From an uncultured Ruminococcus sp. (GTDB taxonomy: Bacteria; Bacillota; Clostridia; Oscillospirales; Acutalibacteraceae), in the NCBI GenBank assembly GCA_900554995.1, contig USJJ01000042.1, forward strand, positions 1-8,265: DNA of 8,265 bases, given 5' to 3'. Shown here one piece after another: positions 6,583 to 8,265 of this stretch. The notes beneath the pieces are model-generated. The model worked only from the letters and a program-made list of their open reading frames with translations, was not told the origin of the DNA and did no database searches. The position numbers were made by a program, and so were the translations under genes. The first letter of the stretch is position 1. Each line of letters starts with the position of its first letter.

Positions 6583-7923
6583 ATGGATAATTTCATAAAG
6601 CAGGCGGCGCACGTAAAGCCGAGCGCAAATCAGCTCCGTCTTTTGACCGAAACACCTTTTTATGCGTTTATTCATTTCAGCCCGAACACATATACGAATC
6701 TCGAATGGGGCACGGGCGAAGAAGATCCCTCGATTTTTAATCCCGTTAATCTCGACTGTGACGGCTGGTGCAGAGCGGTAAAATCCGCAGGAATGAAGGG
6801 CGTTGTCATAACGGCAAAGCACCACGACGGATTCTGCCTCTGGCAGACAAAATATACCGATCACTGTATGAAGAACAGCCCATACAAAAACGGCAGGGGC
6901 GATATTGTCGCAGAGCTTTCCGAAGCCTGTCGGCGTCACGGGCTCAAATTCGGTTTCTATCTTTCACCCTGGGACAGACATTCCGAGCTTTACGGCACGG
7001 ATAAATATAATGATTATTATAAGGCTCAGCTTACCGAGCTTCTGACAAATTACGGCGAAATTTTTCACGTGTGGTTTGACGGAGCCTGCGGCGAGGGCCC
7101 GAACGGCAAAAAGCAGGTCTATGACTTTGACGGATATTTTGAACTGATCAAAAAATATCAGCCAAATGCAACCGTATTCAATGATAAGGGCCCGATCCGC
7201 TGGTGCGGAAACGAGGATGGATCGTCACGCAATGCGGAATGGGCGGTTGTTCCGTCCGAACTTTGCCCAAACTGTGAAATTCAGACCGATCCGGGACCGT
7301 TCGTCGGCGATCTTTCGTATATGTATAATATGGATCAGAACATCGGATCGCTCAGTAATATAATGTATTCAAAGGGGCTTGTGTTCGCCCCGTCCGAGGT
7401 GGATATGTCAATCCGTCCCGGTTGGTTCTATCATGAGAACGAGGAACCGCATTCGCTCGACCGACTCTTCGACACATATCTTCGATCAGTCGGCGGCAAC
7501 ACGACGTTCATTTTGAATATTCCGCCGAAGCCTGACGGAACGTTTGACGAAAGAGATGTCAAGCGTCTCGGCGAGCTTGGCAAGGAGATAGAAAGCAGCT
7601 TTTTAAATAATCTTGCCAAGGGCAGGGAAATTAAAATCCTCCCATACTGCGGAAGTGAAACGCAGTGCACGGTTGAAATTGATTTCGGTAAAGAAGAAAA
7701 AATCAATTATCTTGAATTTTGCGAGAACATTGCCGATGGTCAGCGCATTGAAAGCTTTTTTGTTCAGAAATACAATGACAGCAGATGGGAAAACTGTTTT
7801 GAGGGAACCACCGTCGGCGCAAAAAGAATTGTCAGTCTCAACGGGCTGACAACGGAAAAAATCAGGATATTCGTTACGGCGTCGAGGGACAAGCCTGATT
7901 TCGGAAAAATTGCAGTTTATTAA
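6583..7923 (+). CDS. Alpha-L-fucosidase, GH29 family (B-type), cytoplasmic
   Basis: 446-residue retaining glycosidase that releases L-fucose from fucosylated glycans. Visible GH29 hallmarks are AFIHFSPNTYTNLEWGTGE at 28-46, the substrate-binding TAKHHDGFCLW at 77-87, GLKFGFYLSPWDRH at 120-133, ELLTNYGEIFHVWFDGACGE at 152-171 with Asp166 as the expected nucleophile, and the terminal LNIPPKPDG at 311-319. Glu219 in RNAEW is my candidate acid/base by analogy with 1,3/1,4-fucosidases (GH29-B); this assignment is less certain. Residues from about 345 form a short C-terminal beta domain. No signal peptide or membrane segment is present, so it should act inside the cell on imported oligosaccharides. 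No fucose-catabolic or transporter gene lies in the window. The start has an ACGGAGGTC ribosome site about 7 bases upstream. Spacing to both neighbours (16 and 15 bases) indicates an operon with prfB and the cyclase-family gene. Confidence 0.93.
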   Translation: MDNFIKQAAHVKPSANQLRLLTETPFYAFIHFSPNTYTNLEWGTGEEDPSIFNPVNLDCDGWCRAVKSAGMKGVVITAKHHDGFCLWQTKYTDHCMKNSPYKNGRGDIVAELSEACRRHGLKFGFYLSPWDRHSELYGTDKYNDYYKAQLTELLTNYGEIFHVWFDGACGEGPNGKKQVYDFDGYFELIKKYQPNATVFNDKGPIRWCGNEDGSSRNAEWAVVPSELCPNCEIQTDPGPFVGDLSYMYNMDQNIGSLSNIMYSKGLVFAPSEVDMSIRPGWFYHENEEPHSLDRLFDTYLRSVGGNTTFILNIPPKPDGTFDERDVKRLGELGKEIESSFLNNLAKGREIKILPYCGSETQCTVEIDFGKEEKINYLEFCENIADGQRIESFFVQKYNDSRWENCFEGTTVGAKRIVSLNGLTTEKIRIFVTASRDKPDFGKIAVY

Positions 7924-7938
7924 AATCGGAGGTATGTT

Positions 7939-8190
7939 ATGAAAAGAGTGCTTGATTTTATAATCAGCCTTTTTGCATTGATCATTCTGTCGCCGCTGTT
8001 CCTTTTTGTCTCGTTGATTATTCTAATTTCCGACGGGAAGCCTATCCTCTTCCGACAGAAGAGAGTCGGCAGGAACAACGAACTGTTTACAATTTATAAA
8101 TTCCGCACGATGAAGCGGGGCACCGAAAATGTCGCCAGCGGAGAGCTTGAAAATGCAAACAGCAAGAACCAGAAAATATTAAAATTTTAG
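7939..8190 (+). pseudogene. 3'-truncated sugar-phosphate transferase relic
   Basis: The first 75 or so residues are a clear bacterial sugar transferase of the PglC-like group: MKRVLDFIISLFALIILSPL with the Ser-Pro helix break at 18-19, PILFRQKRVGRNNELFTIYK, FRTM at 56-59 and ENVASGELENANS at 63-75. The protein then departs from the family (KNQKILKF) and stops at residue 83. The catalytic Asp-Glu segment (KTSxDELPQL) and the GPRP tail, more than half of a normal enzyme of about 200 residues, are absent. The other two frames downstream to 8265 do not restore them, so this is a lost 3' end and not a simple frameshift. It keeps a good ribosome site (CGGAGGT, about 6 bases before the ATG) and lies 15 bases after the fucosidase gene, so it is probably still translated as a membrane stub. 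It is not a recent copy of the transferase at 1-327, from which it differs throughout. A deliberate short regulatory form is possible but less likely. Confidence 0.8.
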
Positions 8191-8207
8191 AAAGTTTCAT
8201 TTCCCCA

Positions 8208-8239
8208 TTGACATTTTCGGATAAGCATACTAATATAAT
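8208..8239 (+). promoter_or_regulatory. Probable promoter of a chaperone operon beyond the right edge
   Basis: A perfect TTGACA (8208-8213) is followed by TAATAT (8231-8236, spacer 17) overlapping a perfect TATAAT (8234-8239, spacer 20). The expected start of transcription, about 8243-8247, falls at or just before the CIRCE half-site at 8249. That is the usual arrangement for HrcA-repressed promoters. Confidence 0.65.
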
Positions 8240-8248
8240 GACTAAAGG

Positions 8249-8265
8249 TTAGCACTCGATAAAAG
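8249..8265 (+). promoter_or_regulatory. Left half of a CIRCE operator (HrcA binding site), cut by the window edge
   Basis: TTAGCACTC (8249-8257) exactly matches the left arm of the CIRCE consensus TTAGCACTC-N9-GAGTGCTAA. Only 8 of the 9 spacer bases lie in the window, so the right arm cannot be seen. It sits directly downstream of a sigma-A-like promoter. In Firmicutes this operator controls groES-groEL and hrcA-grpE-dnaK, repressed by HrcA and released by heat or unfolded protein. Confidence 0.75.

Noticed and set aside
1..8190. The two sugar transferases at opposite ends as an inverted repeat of a mobile unit
   Set aside because: They share family motifs only. The nucleotide and protein sequences differ throughout, no terminal repeats or transposase are present, and the intervening genes are ordinary chromosomal ones.

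Overview
The window looks like an ordinary chromosomal stretch from a Gram-positive, anaerobic Clostridia-type bacterium, most likely an Oscillospiraceae/Ruminococcaceae-like gut organism. That is inference. It rests on strong AGGAGG-type ribosome sites, sigma-A-like promoters with 17-base spacers, a middling base composition by eye, a Firmicutes-style release factor 2 and half of a CIRCE operator at the right edge. No mobile element, CRISPR array, tRNA or rRNA was found. No gap between genes exceeds about 200 bases.

Layout. Positions 1-2232 (minus strand) hold an exopolysaccharide or glycan start module. It consists of a membrane-bound nucleotide-sugar dehydratase/epimerase (CapD/WbpM/PglF type) followed by an initiating sugar-phosphate transferase that runs off the left edge. 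Their promoter sits in a divergent intergenic region (2233-2430). From that region a lone 101-residue protein of unknown function (2431-2736) is read on the plus strand. It meets galU (minus strand) at a 16-bp perfect bidirectional terminator (2740-2781). galU (2796-3683) lies 17 bases downstream of a RING-like zinc-finger/DUF2628 membrane protein (3701-4663), so the two probably form one operon.

A second divergent region (4664-4838) carries back-to-back promoters. The plus-strand unit reads prfB (release factor 2, without the usual programmed frameshift), a cyclase/arylformamidase-family hydrolase, a cytoplasmic GH29 alpha-L-fucosidase and a 3'-truncated sugar transferase relic, with gaps of 12, 16 and 15 bases. 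Immediately after the relic comes a promoter and the left arm of a CIRCE element. This predicts a HrcA-controlled chaperone operon (groESL or hrcA-grpE-dnaK) just outside the window.

How the genes fit together. GalU supplies UDP-glucose, the CapD-type enzyme remodels UDP-sugars, and the sugar transferase loads the first sugar phosphate on the lipid carrier, so much of the window serves surface-glycan synthesis. The fucosidase points to handling of fucosylated oligosaccharides inside the cell. I see no clear new biological system. The points most worth a second look are the RING/DUF2628-galU pairing, the frameshift-free prfB, the decapitated sugar transferase next to the heat-shock operator, and the orphan 101-residue protein.
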